Source of the DNA: Massilia agilis
Lineage (GTDB): Bacteria; Pseudomonadota; Gammaproteobacteria; Burkholderiales; Burkholderiaceae_D
Reading direction: 5' to 3'
Assembly: GCF_024756255.1 (NCBI RefSeq)
Contig: NZ_JANUHB010000005.1
Span: 62,001-126,000 of the forward strand
Length of the DNA stretch: 64,000 nt
In this document: piece after piece, positions 8,160 through 16,760 of the stretch
Numbering within the stretch: position 1 is the stretch's first letter
Layout: each line of letters opens with the position of its first letter
Notes under the pieces: model-generated
Databases searched by the model: none
Seen by the model: the letters and a program-made list of their open reading frames with translations, nothing else
Told to the model about the DNA's origin: nothing
Position numbers and translations under genes: made by a program

Positions 8160-8894
8160 TCAACGGGGTGGCGTGCGCGCGAACACCAGGTTGGTCACGC
8201 GCCCCGCGCCAGCTTGCTTGAGCGTGGACGCCAGCTCGTCCAGCGTGCTGCCGGTCGTCATCACGTCGTCCACGATGCCGACATGGCGGCCGGCCACCGC
8301 GTCCATCATCTGCGGCGCGACCGAAAAAACGCCCCGGATGTTGCGCTTGCGTTCCCCCGGCGCCACGCCCGACTGCGCCCGCGTATCCACCTCACGCAGC
8401 GCCAGCCGCGCCTGCAGCGGCACGCCCAGCGACCGTGCCAGCGGCCGGGCAATTTCCAGCGCCTGGTTGAAGCCGCGCTCGACCAGCCGCTGCGGTCCCA
8501 GCGGCACCGGGCACAGCAGGTCCGGCAGCGCGGGGCCGGCCTGGGCCAGCGCCGCGTCGCGCAGCAGCTGCGCAAACCACGGCGCCAAGGCGAGCTGGCT
8601 GGCAAACTTGAGCTGCAATACGAGCTGGTCCAGCGGCGCCGCGTAGTCGGCCGCCACCACGGTGGCGTCGAAGGCCGGCGGGTCGGCCAGGCAGGCGCCG
8701 CACAGTGGCGCGGGCGCGGGCAGCGGGTTGGCGCAACGCGCGCAGCGGGCACGCTCGCTCACGTACTGCGCGTGGCAATCCGTGCACACGACATGCCCGC
8801 AGGCCTGGCCGCACAGCGCGCAGCACGACGGCAGCAAGGCCTGCGCCAGCGCGCGTGGCCAGCGGTGCCACCACAAGCGCAGGCGGTCGGGCAT
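8160..8894 (-). CDS. comF: ComF family phosphoribosyltransferase-like protein
   Basis: Protein of 244 aa with an N-terminal four-cysteine zinc-ribbon-like region (CCALCGQACGHVVCTDC, then CARCANP and CGAC) and a C-terminal PRTase fold with the signature VGIVDDVMTTGSTLDELAS. ComF proteins are needed for DNA uptake in naturally competent bacteria; the biochemical role is unresolved. Start taken at the ATG at 8894 (MPDRLRLWW); a TTG at 8912 would add six residues. It is divergent from the BioC-like gene with 61 bp between and upstream of trmL. Confidence 0.92.
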   Translation of the reverse strand: MPDRLRLWWHRWPRALAQALLPSCCALCGQACGHVVCTDCHAQYVSERARCARCANPLPAPAPLCGACLADPPAFDATVVAADYAAPLDQLVLQLKFASQLALAPWFAQLLRDAALAQAGPALPDLLCPVPLGPQRLVERGFNQALEIARPLARSLGVPLQARLALREVDTRAQSGVAPGERKRNIRGVFSVAPQMMDAVAGRHVGIVDDVMTTGSTLDELASTLKQAGAGRVTNLVFARTPPR

Positions 8895-8955
8895 CGGCTC
8901 GTCTTCCCACAAACATGTACACTCCCGCCATTATCTCACCTGAACGCAACACAAC

Positions 8956-9870
8956 ATGGCTTCTCCCCAATCCTCGTCCAAAATGAGCGCGCCCATCGAC
9001 ATGGCGTGCGTCCGCCAGCTGTTTTCCCGTCCCGTCCGCGTTGCCGAATCGAATTTCCTGCGGCGCGAGATCGCCGCCCGCATGCACGAGCGGCTGGCGC
9101 TGGTGAAGATCGCACCCGAGCGCGTACTCGACGCCGGCTGCGGCTCGGGCGAGGACCTGGCCCTGTTACAGAAAACCTATCCGGCCGCCCAGATCGTCGG
9201 CGTCGATGCGGCCCCCGCGCTACTGGCTGCCGCCAAGGGGCCGGCGCCGCGTCCGCTGAACCAGCTGCTCAGCCGCTTGATGCCGGCCAAGACCGGTGTT
9301 GACCTGCTCAGTGGCGACTTCGGCAACCTGCCGCTGGGACCGAACTCGATCGACCTTGTGTGGTCGAATCTCGCGCTTCATTGGCATCCCCAGCCCGACA
9401 AGGTGTTTGCCGAGTGGCGGCGCGTGTTGCGGGTGGAGGGCTTGCTGATGTTCTCCAATTTCGGTCCGGATACTTTCAAGGAACTGCGCACGGCCTTTGC
9501 GGCCCTGGATGAAACCCCGCACGCCTTGCCGTTCGTGGACATGCACGATTTTGGCGACCAGCTGGTGGAGGCCGGCTTTTCCACGCCGGTGATGGACATG
9601 GAGCAGATCACGGTCACCTACGACACGGCGGCCGCCCTGCTGGCAGACGTGCGCGCGCTGGGCGGCAACCCGCTGGCCACCCGCCGCCGCGGCTTGATCG
9701 GGCGCGCCGCCTGGCAACGGATGCTGGCGGCGCTGGAAGCGCAGCGCCGCCCCGACGGCAAGCTGGGTCTTACCTTCGAGGTGGTGTACGGCCATGCGTT
9801 CCGTCCGGTGCCCAAGAAAACGGCAACCGGCGAAGCGATCGTCCGGTTCCAGCCGCGCCCACCGCAGTAA
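8956..9870 (+). CDS. bioC: BioC-like malonyl-ACP O-methyltransferase
   Basis: Class I SAM-dependent methyltransferase of 304 aa. Motif I VLDAGCGSGEDL around residues 57-66, acidic ribose-binding VGVDAAP, and the post-motif SIDLVWSNLALHWHPQPDKV typical of BioC. BioC methylates malonyl-ACP to start pimelate synthesis for biotin. No other bio gene is adjacent, so the assignment rests on the motif pattern and the FSNFGPDTFKELR segment; a generic methyltransferase cannot be excluded. Start ATG at 8956. Confidence 0.82.
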   Translation: MASPQSSSKMSAPIDMACVRQLFSRPVRVAESNFLRREIAARMHERLALVKIAPERVLDAGCGSGEDLALLQKTYPAAQIVGVDAAPALLAAAKGPAPRPLNQLLSRLMPAKTGVDLLSGDFGNLPLGPNSIDLVWSNLALHWHPQPDKVFAEWRRVLRVEGLLMFSNFGPDTFKELRTAFAALDETPHALPFVDMHDFGDQLVEAGFSTPVMDMEQITVTYDTAAALLADVRALGGNPLATRRRGLIGRAAWQRMLAALEAQRRPDGKLGLTFEVVYGHAFRPVPKKTATGEAIVRFQPRPPQ

Positions 9871-10257
9871 GCGTCGCGTAAGAATTTTGCAAGATCTGCG
9901 TCAGCCCAGTGTAAGATTGGTGAAGTGCAAACTTGCTGCCAAGACTAATTTTCTTGAATAAATGTTAGTGAGTTGCGTATAATCAAAGACAATTTCTTCC
10001 GACTGTGGTAGCAGCACGCTGGAAATAAAAGCAGTAACGGCGTTAGAGTCGGACTGAAGTACAGCATTTGCAAGAATCAGTGGTCATGCGGTGGGAGTGT
10101 TTCGCGGATCAATGATGGGCTCCTGCCAAGCCGCAGTGCGTTGTATTGCTGCGCGTGTCGGCCGCGGGCCTTTTGCAAGAGGTGTTGCGGGCCGGCAGTC
10201 AGTCATCGTTGCCGAGCCATTAAAAAATTATTATTTTTTTGGGTGGTTGGGGACAAC
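9871..10257. other. Noncoding leader region upstream of the cytochrome oxidase operon
   Basis: About 390 bp without a convincing gene. It is AT-richer than its surroundings, carries one good promoter (9954-9983) and ends with a T/A-rich stretch (TTAAAAAATTATTATTTTTTTGG around 10218-10242) before the coxB ribosome-binding region. The transcript leader would be about 270 nt; no known riboswitch was recognised in it. Confidence 0.7.
9954..9983 (+). promoter_or_regulatory. Sigma70-like promoter for the cox operon
   Basis: TTGAAT (9954-9959), an 18-bp spacer, then a perfect TATAAT (9978-9983). It is the only strong match in the gap upstream of coxB. Confidence 0.7.
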
Positions 10258-11445
10258 ATGACATATGCAAAGCGACTTCAAGCTCTGATGCTCGGCCTCG
10301 CAGTATCGGCCAGTATCCCAGCTTTGGCAGAACCTGTTATCACTGGGCGGCCAGTTGAGCACCAACTGAACTTGCAGCTCCCGGTGACCGGCATCGGCGA
10401 AGAAGTCTATAACCTGCACAACTACATGATGCTGGTCTGCCTGGTGATCTTCATCGGCGTGTTCGGCGTCATGTTCTATTCGGTGTTCAAGCACCGCAAA
10501 TCGCTGGGCCACAAGCCCGCCACCTTCCACGAATCGACCGCCGTCGAAATCGCCTGGACCGTCGTGCCGTTCCTGATCGTGATCGGCATGGCCCTGCCGG
10601 CCACCCGCACCGTGGTCGCGATGAAAGACACCTCCAATGCCGACCTGACCATCAAGGCCACCGGCATGCAGTGGAAGTGGGGCTACGACTACCTGAAGGG
10701 CGAAGGCGAGGGCATCTCCTTCCTGTCCAACCTGTCCACCCCGCGCGCGCTCGTGGGCGGCCCGGGCGTCGAGCCGGTCGGCCAGCGCAACGAAAACTAC
10801 CTGCTCGAGGTGGACAATGAGGTGGTCGTGCCGGTCAACAAGAAGGTGCGCCTGATCACGACTGCCAACGACGTCATCCACTCGTGGACCATCCCGGCCT
10901 TCGCCGTCAAGCAAGACGCGATTCCCGGCTTCGTGCGCGACACCTGGTTCAAGGCCGACCAGATCGGCACCTATCGCGGCAACTGCGTCGAACTGTGCGG
11001 AAAGGACCACGCGTTCATGCCGATCGTCGTGAAAGTGGTTTCGGCCGAGGACTACACCAAGTGGGTCAACGACAAGAAGGCCGCCATGGCCGCCAGCGCC
11101 GACGACGCCACCAAGACCTGGACGCTGGACGAGCTCAAGACCCGCGGCGAAAAGGTGTACACCACCAACTGCGTGGCTTGCCACCAGGCCAACGGCAAGG
11201 GCGTGCCGAACGCGTTCGCGTCGCTGGACGGCTCGCCGGTGGTCAACGGCCCCAAGGCCGAGCAGATCAACGTGCTCCTGAACGGCAAGCACAGCGGCAA
11301 GTTCCCGTCGGCCATGCCGGCCTGGAAGCAGCTGTCGGATACCGAGATCGCCTCGGTGATCACGTACACCCGCAACAGCTGGGGCAACAAAGCAGCTGAA
11401 AACATCGTACAGCCGGCCGAAGTGATGGCTGCCCGTAGCAAGTGA
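10258..11445 (+). CDS. coxB: Cytochrome c oxidase subunit II with fused C-terminal cytochrome c domain
   Basis: Predicted 395 aa membrane protein that accepts electrons from cytochrome c. Signal peptide (about residues 1-24, cut after ALA), two transmembrane helices (about 55-77 and 97-117), then the cupredoxin CuA domain with ligands H208, C243, E245, C247, H251 and M254 (CVELCGKDHAFM). A C-terminal cytochrome c domain follows with CVACH at 305-309 and a downstream Met (MPAW) as likely axial ligand, i.e. a caa3-type fusion. Start is the ATG at 10258 after GGTTGGGGACAAC. It is first gene of the oxidase locus. Confidence 0.96.
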   Translation: MTYAKRLQALMLGLAVSASIPALAEPVITGRPVEHQLNLQLPVTGIGEEVYNLHNYMMLVCLVIFIGVFGVMFYSVFKHRKSLGHKPATFHESTAVEIAWTVVPFLIVIGMALPATRTVVAMKDTSNADLTIKATGMQWKWGYDYLKGEGEGISFLSNLSTPRALVGGPGVEPVGQRNENYLLEVDNEVVVPVNKKVRLITTANDVIHSWTIPAFAVKQDAIPGFVRDTWFKADQIGTYRGNCVELCGKDHAFMPIVVKVVSAEDYTKWVNDKKAAMAASADDATKTWTLDELKTRGEKVYTTNCVACHQANGKGVPNAFASLDGSPVVNGPKAEQINVLLNGKHSGKFPSAMPAWKQLSDTEIASVITYTRNSWGNKAAENIVQPAEVMAARSK

Positions 11446-11480
11446 TACGCAAGTAGAACAAAGATTGCCAGGACACTGAT

Positions 11481-13076
11481 ATGACTTCCAGCACACTCGA
11501 TCACGCACACGATCACGCTCACGATCACGCGCACGACCACCCGACCGGCATGCGCCGTTGGCTGTTCGCCACCAACCACAAGGACATCGGCACCCTGTAC
11601 CTCTGGTTCTCGCTCACCATGCTGATGTCCGGCGGGGTGCTGGCGCTGATGATCCGCTCCGAGCTGTTCAAGCCCGGCCTGCAGTTCTTCCAGCCCGAAT
11701 TCTTCAACCAGCTCACCACCATGCACGGCGTGGTGATGGTGTTCGGCGCGATCATGCCGGCCTTCGTGGGCTTCGCCAACTGGATGATCCCGCTGCAGAT
11801 CGGCGCGTCCGACATGGCGTTTGCGCGCATGAACAACTTCTCGTTCTGGCTGCTGCCGCCGGCCGCGCTGCTGCTGGCCGCCTCGTTCTTCGTGCCGGGC
11901 GGCGCCACCGCCGCCGGCTGGACCCTGTATGCGCCGCTGACCGCGCAGATGGGGCCGGGCATGGACATGGCGATCTTCGCGCTGCACATCATGGGCGCCT
12001 CGTCGATCATGGGTTCGATCAACATCATCGTCACCATCCTGAACATGCGCGCCCCGGGCATGACCCTGATGAAGATGCCGATGTTCTGCTGGACCTGGCT
12101 GATCACCGCCTACCTGCTGATCGCCGTGATGCCGGTGCTGGCAGGCGCGATCACCATGACGCTGACCGACCGCCACTTCGGCACCACCTTCTTCAACGCT
12201 GCCGGTGGCGGCGACCCGGTCATGTACCAGCACATCTTCTGGTTCTTCGGCCACCCCGAGGTCTACATCATGATCCTGCCGGCGTTCGGCATCGTGTCGC
12301 AGATCATCCCGGCGTTCGCGCGCAAGCCGCTGTTCGGCTATGCCTCGATGGTGTACGCCACCGCCTCGATCGCGATCCTGTCGTTCATCGTTTGGGCGCA
12401 CCACATGTTCACCACCGGCATGCCGGTGACCAGCCAGTTGTTCTTCATGTACGCCACCATGCTGATCGCGGTGCCGACCGGCGTGAAGGTGTTCAACTGG
12501 GTGGCCACCATGTGGCGCGGTTCGATGAGCTTTGAAACCCCGATGCTGTTTGCCGTGGGCTTCATCTTCGTGTTCACCATGGGCGGCTTCACCGGCCTGA
12601 TCCTGGCCGTGACCCCGATCGACATCCAGCTGCAGGACACCTACTATGTGGTGGCGCACTTCCACTACGTGCTGGTGGCCGGCTCGCTGTTCGCCCTGTT
12701 CGCCGGCTTCTACTACTGGGCGCCGAAGTGGACCGGCCACATGTACCCGGAAGGCCGCGGCAAGTTCCACTTCTGGGCCTCGATCATCACCTTTAACATC
12801 ACCTTCTTCCCGATGCACTTCCTGGGCCTGGCCGGCATGCCGCGCCGCTATGCGGACTACGCCGCCCAGTTCACCGATTTCAACAGCATCGCGACGATCG
12901 GCGCCTTCGGTTTCGGCCTGTCGCAGGCGTACTTCCTGTTCTTCGTGGTGCTGCCGACCATCCGCGGCGGCGCCAAGGCAGCGGACAAGCCATGGGAAGC
13001 GGCGGAAGGCCTGGAGTGGACCGTGCCGAGCCCGGCGCCGTTCCACACCTTCGAAACCCCGCCGCTGGTGAAGTAA
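11481..13076 (+). CDS. coxA: Cytochrome c oxidase subunit I
   Basis: Heme-copper oxidase catalytic subunit, 531 aa, twelve predicted transmembrane helices. It holds heme a and the heme a3-CuB centre. Diagnostic motifs are [17 protein letters not shown] (CuB His and crosslinked Tyr), WAHHMFTTG and [11 protein letters not shown] (heme and CuB histidines). The N-terminus is unusual: residues 7-20 are a run of alternating His/Asp/Ala ([13 protein letters not shown]), ahead of the conserved [13 protein letters not shown]. The next gene's ATG overlaps its TAA by one base. Confidence 0.98.
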   Translation: MTSSTLDHAHDHAHDHAHDHPTGMRRWLFATNHKDIGTLYLWFSLTMLMSGGVLALMIRSELFKPGLQFFQPEFFNQLTTMHGVVMVFGAIMPAFVGFANWMIPLQIGASDMAFARMNNFSFWLLPPAALLLAASFFVPGGATAAGWTLYAPLTAQMGPGMDMAIFALHIMGASSIMGSINIIVTILNMRAPGMTLMKMPMFCWTWLITAYLLIAVMPVLAGAITMTLTDRHFGTTFFNAAGGGDPVMYQHIFWFFGHPEVYIMILPAFGIVSQIIPAFARKPLFGYASMVYATASIAILSFIVWAHHMFTTGMPVTSQLFFMYATMLIAVPTGVKVFNWVATMWRGSMSFETPMLFAVGFIFVFTMGGFTGLILAVTPIDIQLQDTYYVVAHFHYVLVAGSLFALFAGFYYWAPKWTGHMYPEGRGKFHFWASIITFNITFFPMHFLGLAGMPRRYADYAAQFTDFNSIATIGAFGFGLSQAYFLFFVVLPTIRGGAKAADKPWEAAEGLEWTVPSPAPFHTFETPPLVK

Positions 13077-13180
13077 TGGACGCGCAAAGGAAAAGCAACA
13101 CCAGGCTCGCATGGACCATCGCGGCGATCCCGCTGTTCTTCTTCGTGATGGTTTTCGTTAAACGCATCTGGTTCAACTGA
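13076..13180 (+). CDS. Cytochrome oxidase small assembly protein (34 aa)
   Basis: Very short gene between coxA and ctaG, encoding a 34 aa single-pass membrane peptide: basic N-terminus ([10 protein letters not shown]), a transmembrane stretch (WTIAAIPLFFFVMVFV) and a short positively charged tail (KRIWFN). Its ATG overlaps the coxA stop (TAATG) and it ends 1 bp before the ctaG GTG. Peptides of this size and place are common in betaproteobacterial cox operons and are annotated as assembly factors; the molecular role is not established. Confidence 0.85.
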   Translation: MDAQRKSNTRLAWTIAAIPLFFFVMVFVKRIWFN

Positions 13181-13181
13181 C

Positions 13182-13751
13182 GTGAGCAAAGAAGGCACCC
13201 GCACCGGCCGGTTGATGCACCTGAATCGCAGCACGCTCGGCAAGCTGGTTGTCATTGCCGTGGCGATGTTCGGGTTCGGCTATGCGTTGGTGCCGGTGTA
13301 CCGGCAGATCTGCGAAGAGCTGGGCCTGAACGTGATCACGCAGAAGGACGGCACCGTGGCGCGCCCGGCCAACACCCAGGTGGACAAGTCGCGCACCGTG
13401 GTGGTCGAGCTGGACGGCAACGCGCAGGGACCGTGGCGTTTCCGCCCGACGCAAAACAGCGTCAGTGTGCACCCGGGCGAGCTGACCACGGTGACCTACG
13501 AGGTGGTCAACACGCAGGGCAGGACGGTGGCGGCGCAGGCGATCCCGAGCTACGCGCCGCAGTCGGCCACGCCGTACTTCAAGAAGGTCGAGTGCTTCTG
13601 CTTCAAGCAGCAGACGCTGGGCCCGAACGAGGCGCGGCAAATGCCGGTCGTGTTCTTTATCGACCCCAAGCTGCCACGGGAAGTGAAGACCATCACGTTG
13701 TCGTACACGTTCTTCGAGATCGGCGGCGCGGTGGCAGTGAAGGAAGGATGA
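13182..13751 (+). CDS. ctaG: Cytochrome c oxidase assembly protein CtaG/Cox11
   Basis: Copper chaperone that delivers CuB to subunit I, 189 aa. Single N-terminal transmembrane helix (about residues 21-39), then a periplasmic immunoglobulin-like domain with the copper-binding CFC (C138, C140 in KKVECFCFKQQ) and the C-terminal VKTITLSYTFFE motif. The GTG at 13182, 1 bp after the small assembly gene, gives the longest plausible product; an ATG at 13215 would shorten it by 11 residues without affecting the domain. The stop overlaps the next gene (ATGA). Confidence 0.95.
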   Translation: MSKEGTRTGRLMHLNRSTLGKLVVIAVAMFGFGYALVPVYRQICEELGLNVITQKDGTVARPANTQVDKSRTVVVELDGNAQGPWRFRPTQNSVSVHPGELTTVTYEVVNTQGRTVAAQAIPSYAPQSATPYFKKVECFCFKQQTLGPNEARQMPVVFFIDPKLPREVKTITLSYTFFEIGGAVAVKEG

Positions 13752-13966
13752 TGATGGATCCGGACAAGCCGGTACAGCGCAAGGGAACGTTCGGCGCCAC
13801 GATGAAGGCGGTGTTCTGGTCGTTCTTTGGCGTGCGCAAGCGCAAGGACTACGAGCACGATTCTGCCAACCTGAACCCGATCCACGTGATCATTGCGGCG
13901 CTGATCGGGGTGGTGCTGTTCATCGGCATCCTGATGACCGTGGTGCGGTTTGCGGTGTCGAAGTAG
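13748..13966 (+). CDS. DUF2970 family small membrane protein
   Basis: Protein of 72 aa with an N-terminal soluble segment (FGATMKAVFWSFFGVRKRKDYE) and one C-terminal transmembrane helix (VIIAALIGVVLFIGILMTVV). The FWSFFGVRK...DYE...NPIHVI pattern is that of DUF2970, a family regularly found in cox operons. Three tandem ATGs (13748, 13751, 13754) could start it; the first overlaps the ctaG stop. Role unknown, presumably oxidase assembly. Confidence 0.88.
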   Translation: MMMDPDKPVQRKGTFGATMKAVFWSFFGVRKRKDYEHDSANLNPIHVIIAALIGVVLFIGILMTVVRFAVSK

Positions 13967-13996
13967 CGAATTACGAATAGAGGAACCCTAAAACAA

Positions 13997-14098
13997 CGTC
14001 ATCCCGGCGGAGGCCGGGATCCATAGACAGCGCGATCAGTGGCAAAGCCGCGTGTGACGCAAGCTCAGCATGGGTCCCGGCCTCCGCCGGGACGACGG
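13997..14098. repeat. Family B palindromic repeat, inverted pair (B2)
   Basis: CGTCATCCCGGCGGAGGCCG and the matching inverse CGGCCTCCGCCGGGACGACG, with CCAT/ATGG flanks and about 45 bp between arms. It lies inside the oxidase locus between the DUF2970 gene and coxC, so it may attenuate rather than end transcription here. Confidence 0.85.
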
Positions 14099-14160
14099 AG
14101 CAGACAGTAGTGGTAGGAATTAGAGCAGCCAATTCAACAAATATAAGTTTGACTTAGGAG

Positions 14161-15024
14161 ATGAAGATGAGTTTGCCACACACCGCGCCGTACTATTTCG
14201 TGCCGGGCCCGTCCCGTTGGCCGCTCGCTGCCGGCATGTCGATGCTCGTCACCATGGCGGGCGCATCGGGCTGGGTCAACGGCGCGTCCTGGGGGCCTGC
14301 CGTCAACATCGCCGGTATCCTGGCGATGCTGGTCGTGCTGTATTTCTGGTTCGGCGACGCGATCCGCGAGTCCGAAACGGGCAAGTACGGCGCCCGCATC
14401 GACAGCTCCTACCGCTGGTCGATGAGCTGGTTCATCTTCTCCGAGGTCATGTTCTTCGGCGCGTTCTTCGGCGCGCTGTTCTACGCGCGCTCGATCACCA
14501 TGCCGTGGCTGGCCGACCTCGACCACAAGCTGCTGTGGCCGGATTTCGCCGGCCACTGGGGCAGCGTCGGCCCGGCCGGCACCGTGGAGCATTTCGAGAC
14601 CATGGGCCCGTTCCCGATCCCGACCATCAACACGGCACTGCTGCTGACCTCGGGCGTGACCCTGACCATCGCCCACCACGCGCTGCGCGCCGGGCACCGC
14701 AGCAAGACCGCGTTCTGGCTGTTCCTGACCATCCTGCTGGGCGCGACCTTCATGGGCTTCCAGGCCTATGAATACCATCATGCGTACACCGAGCTGAACC
14801 TGAAGCTGTCGTCGGGCATCTACGGCTCGACCTTCTTCATGTTGACCGGCTTCCACGGTTTCCACGTGACGATGGGCGCGATCATGCTGTCGGTGATGCT
14901 GTACCGCGTGATGCGCGGCGACTTTACCCCCGAGAGCCACTTCGGCTTCGAAGGCGCGGCCTGGTACTGGCACTTCGTGGACGTGGTGTGGCTGGGGCTG
15001 TACGTTGTCGTGTATTGGATGTAA
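14161..15024 (+). CDS. coxC: Cytochrome c oxidase subunit III
   Basis: Integral membrane subunit of 287 aa, with about seven hydrophobic helices, stabilising the oxidase core. Family signatures: YYFVPGPSRWPL at the N-terminus, WFIFSEVMFFGAFFGALFY, GSTFFMLTGFHGFHVT and the C-terminal WYWHFVDVVWLGLYVVVYW. Start at 14161 or the second ATG at 14167; a GACTTAGGAG precedes. It is flanked on both sides by family B inverted pairs. Confidence 0.97.
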   Translation: MKMSLPHTAPYYFVPGPSRWPLAAGMSMLVTMAGASGWVNGASWGPAVNIAGILAMLVVLYFWFGDAIRESETGKYGARIDSSYRWSMSWFIFSEVMFFGAFFGALFYARSITMPWLADLDHKLLWPDFAGHWGSVGPAGTVEHFETMGPFPIPTINTALLLTSGVTLTIAHHALRAGHRSKTAFWLFLTILLGATFMGFQAYEYHHAYTELNLKLSSGIYGSTFFMLTGFHGFHVTMGAIMLSVMLYRVMRGDFTPESHFGFEGAAWYWHFVDVVWLGLYVVVYWM

Positions 15025-15046
15025 ATCCGGGCCACGAACCCAAGCA

Positions 15047-15154
15047 CGTCGTCCCCGCGCAGGCGGGGACCCATGCTGAGCATGCTGCGACGTTGCTTTG
15101 GCGTTGAAGGTACTGCACAAGGTCTATGGGTTCCCGCCTTCGCGGGAACGACGG
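15047..15154. repeat. Family B palindromic repeat, inverted pair, divergent arm (B3)
   Basis: Left arm CGTCGTCCCCGCGCAGGCGG, right arm GGGTTCCCGCCTTCGCGGGA followed by ACGACGGG, about 60 bp apart. The arms are less identical to each other than in B1 and B2. Located between the convergent ends of coxC and the DUF2909 gene. Confidence 0.8.
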
Positions 15155-15206
15155 GTCAAGGCCGGTGGTGAAGGGGACGAGTCCGTATTCGGCCGTCCCC
15201 GTTTCG

Positions 15207-15410
15207 TTAGTAAGGCAAGCCCTTCGGCTGGATCCAGCCCAGCTTGTACATGCCCAGCACGATGAGGAACAGGGTGATCGACAGCCCGACCCGCATCGCC
15301 AGGGCCTGCACCGTGCGGTTGCTCTTGCCCTTGTCGCGCATCAGGAAGAACAGGGCCGACCCGAGGCTCGCAAGGATCAGGGCGAAAGCGATCGCAACAA
15401 AGATTTTCAT
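15207..15410 (-). CDS. Twin-transmembrane DUF2909 family protein
   Basis: Protein of 67 aa made of two transmembrane helices (about residues 3-22 and 42-60) joined by a basic loop (MRDKGKSNRTVQALAMR). It matches the size and layout of DUF2909 twin-transmembrane proteins, found next to SURF1 and coxC in many Burkholderiales. It is transcribed against the oxidase genes, divergent from the SURF1 gene with a 36-bp gap. No function is known. Confidence 0.85.
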   Translation of the reverse strand: MKIFVAIAFALILASLGSALFFLMRDKGKSNRTVQALAMRVGLSITLFLIVLGMYKLGWIQPKGLPY

Positions 15411-15446
15411 GGTCTGCCGGATAACAAAATTGGAAGCTCCATTGTA

Positions 15447-16187
15447 ATGCGTCTGCGCTTTCATTTTCGGCTGGTCCCCTTCATCGCCACCGTCCTGCTG
15501 GTCGCGCTCGGCATTGCACTGGGCAACTGGCAGGAGCGCCGCGCCGCCGCGAAAACCGCGCTGCGCGAGCGCATGGAGCAGCGCGGCAGCCAGCCCCCCG
15601 TCGCGCTCGGCCCGGCCATCGTGCCGCTTGAAACGCTCGAATACCGCCACGTCACCATCACCGGCCAGTTCGTCCCCGGCTGGCCCGTTTTCCTCGACAA
15701 CCGGCCATACCAGGGGCGCAGCGGGTTTTATTTGCTGATGCCGTTTAAAATAGCGGGTTCGGATGTCCACGTGCTGGTCGCGCGCGGCTGGCTCCCGGCT
15801 GATCCGACCGTGCACGACCGCCTGCCCGCGTTCACCACGCCGCCTGGCCAGGTCAGCATCGAAGGCATTGTCACCGGCAACATGGGCCGCGTGCTGCAGC
15901 TGGGCGATGCGGCGCCGCTCAAGCCGAATGCGATCGTGCAGAACGTCGCGCCTGGGCAGGTCGAACAGGCCAGCGGCCTGAAGCTCGCGCCTTTTTTCGT
16001 CGAACAGACCGGTCCCAGGGAAGAGGGCGGCGCGCTGGTGCGCGACTGGCCGCTGCCGTCGACCGGCATCGAAAAACACAAGGGCTACGCCTTCCAGTGG
16101 TATGCGCTGGCGGCGATGGCCTTGCTCTTTTTTGTCATCACAGGATTTCGCAGTGGAACAAAACATGACGATGCAGCCCGTGCGTAG
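15447..16187 (+). CDS. SURF1 family cytochrome oxidase biogenesis protein
   Basis: Predicted 246 aa protein with an N-terminal transmembrane helix (about residues 10-27), a periplasmic domain and a C-terminal helix (YALAAMALLFFVITG). SURF1 family signatures: LGNWQERR, a middle FLDNRPYQGRSGFYLLMPF, VLVARGWLPAD, and the C-terminal KHKGYAFQWYALA. SURF1 proteins aid heme a insertion into subunit I. Start at the ATG at 15447; frames reaching further upstream run into repeat B3. The next gene begins inside its 3' end. Confidence 0.95.
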   Translation: MRLRFHFRLVPFIATVLLVALGIALGNWQERRAAAKTALRERMEQRGSQPPVALGPAIVPLETLEYRHVTITGQFVPGWPVFLDNRPYQGRSGFYLLMPFKIAGSDVHVLVARGWLPADPTVHDRLPAFTTPPGQVSIEGIVTGNMGRVLQLGDAAPLKPNAIVQNVAPGQVEQASGLKLAPFFVEQTGPREEGGALVRDWPLPSTGIEKHKGYAFQWYALAAMALLFFVITGFRSGTKHDDAARA

Positions 16188-16755
16188 CAGCGGGCGCTGG
16201 AAGATGTTCGGGGTGCTCGCCGTGTGCGCCGCGCCGCTGGTCGCGTCGTACTTTACGTACTACGTGCTCAAGCCGGCCGCGCGCAACAACTACGGCGCGC
16301 TGATCGACCCGCGTTCCTACCCGATTCCGCGCCTTGCCAGCACCACGCTCGACGGCCGCCCGGAAGGGCTGGGCGCCTACCGCGGCAAGTGGATCATGCT
16401 GAAAGTGGGCGGCGGCGCCTGCCCGGACGCGTGCCGCAAGCAGCTGTTCACGATGCGCCAGGAGCGCCTGATGCAGGGCAAGGAGATGGACCGCATCGAG
16501 CGCGTCTGGCTCATCACCGACAACGAGCCGATCGACACCATGCTGATCCGCGAATACGACGGCATGCACATGCTGCACGCCGACGCCCAGGCCGTGGCCC
16601 GGTGGCTGCCGGCCGACAGCGGGACGACGGCGGGCGACCATATCTACCTGATCGACCCGCTGGGCAACCTGATGATGCGCTTCCCGGCCGAACCGGACAC
16701 GCGCAAGATGTACAAGGATATTGCGAAGCTGCTCAAGGCTTCCGCGATCGGTTAA
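16165..16755 (+). CDS. SCO/thioredoxin-fold membrane protein of the oxidase locus
   Basis: Protein of 196 aa with one N-terminal transmembrane helix (about residues 13-35) and a thioredoxin-like periplasmic domain. It carries CPDAC (C86, C90) in the position of the SCO copper motif CPDVC and DHIYLIDPLGNLMMRF with H159 where SCO proteins have their copper histidine. I infer a diverged SCO-like copper or thiol factor for oxidase assembly, distinct from the canonical SCO gene at 18804. It overlaps the SURF1 gene by 23 bp; a GTG at 16153 is an alternative start. Confidence 0.78.
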   Translation: MTMQPVRSSGRWKMFGVLAVCAAPLVASYFTYYVLKPAARNNYGALIDPRSYPIPRLASTTLDGRPEGLGAYRGKWIMLKVGGGACPDACRKQLFTMRQERLMQGKEMDRIERVWLITDNEPIDTMLIREYDGMHMLHADAQAVARWLPADSGTTAGDHIYLIDPLGNLMMRFPAEPDTRKMYKDIAKLLKASAIG

Positions 16756-16760
16756 TCCAC

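Noticed and set aside
9984..10257. Riboswitch or small RNA in the long cox leader
   Set aside because: No conserved riboswitch core or strong terminator-like structure was recognised; only an AT-rich leader is seen.
11052..13112. Open frame of nearly 690 codons on the minus strand over coxB and coxA
   Set aside because: Antisense to two unmistakable oxidase subunits, His/Arg/Gln-rich without any domain, so a GC-skew shadow.
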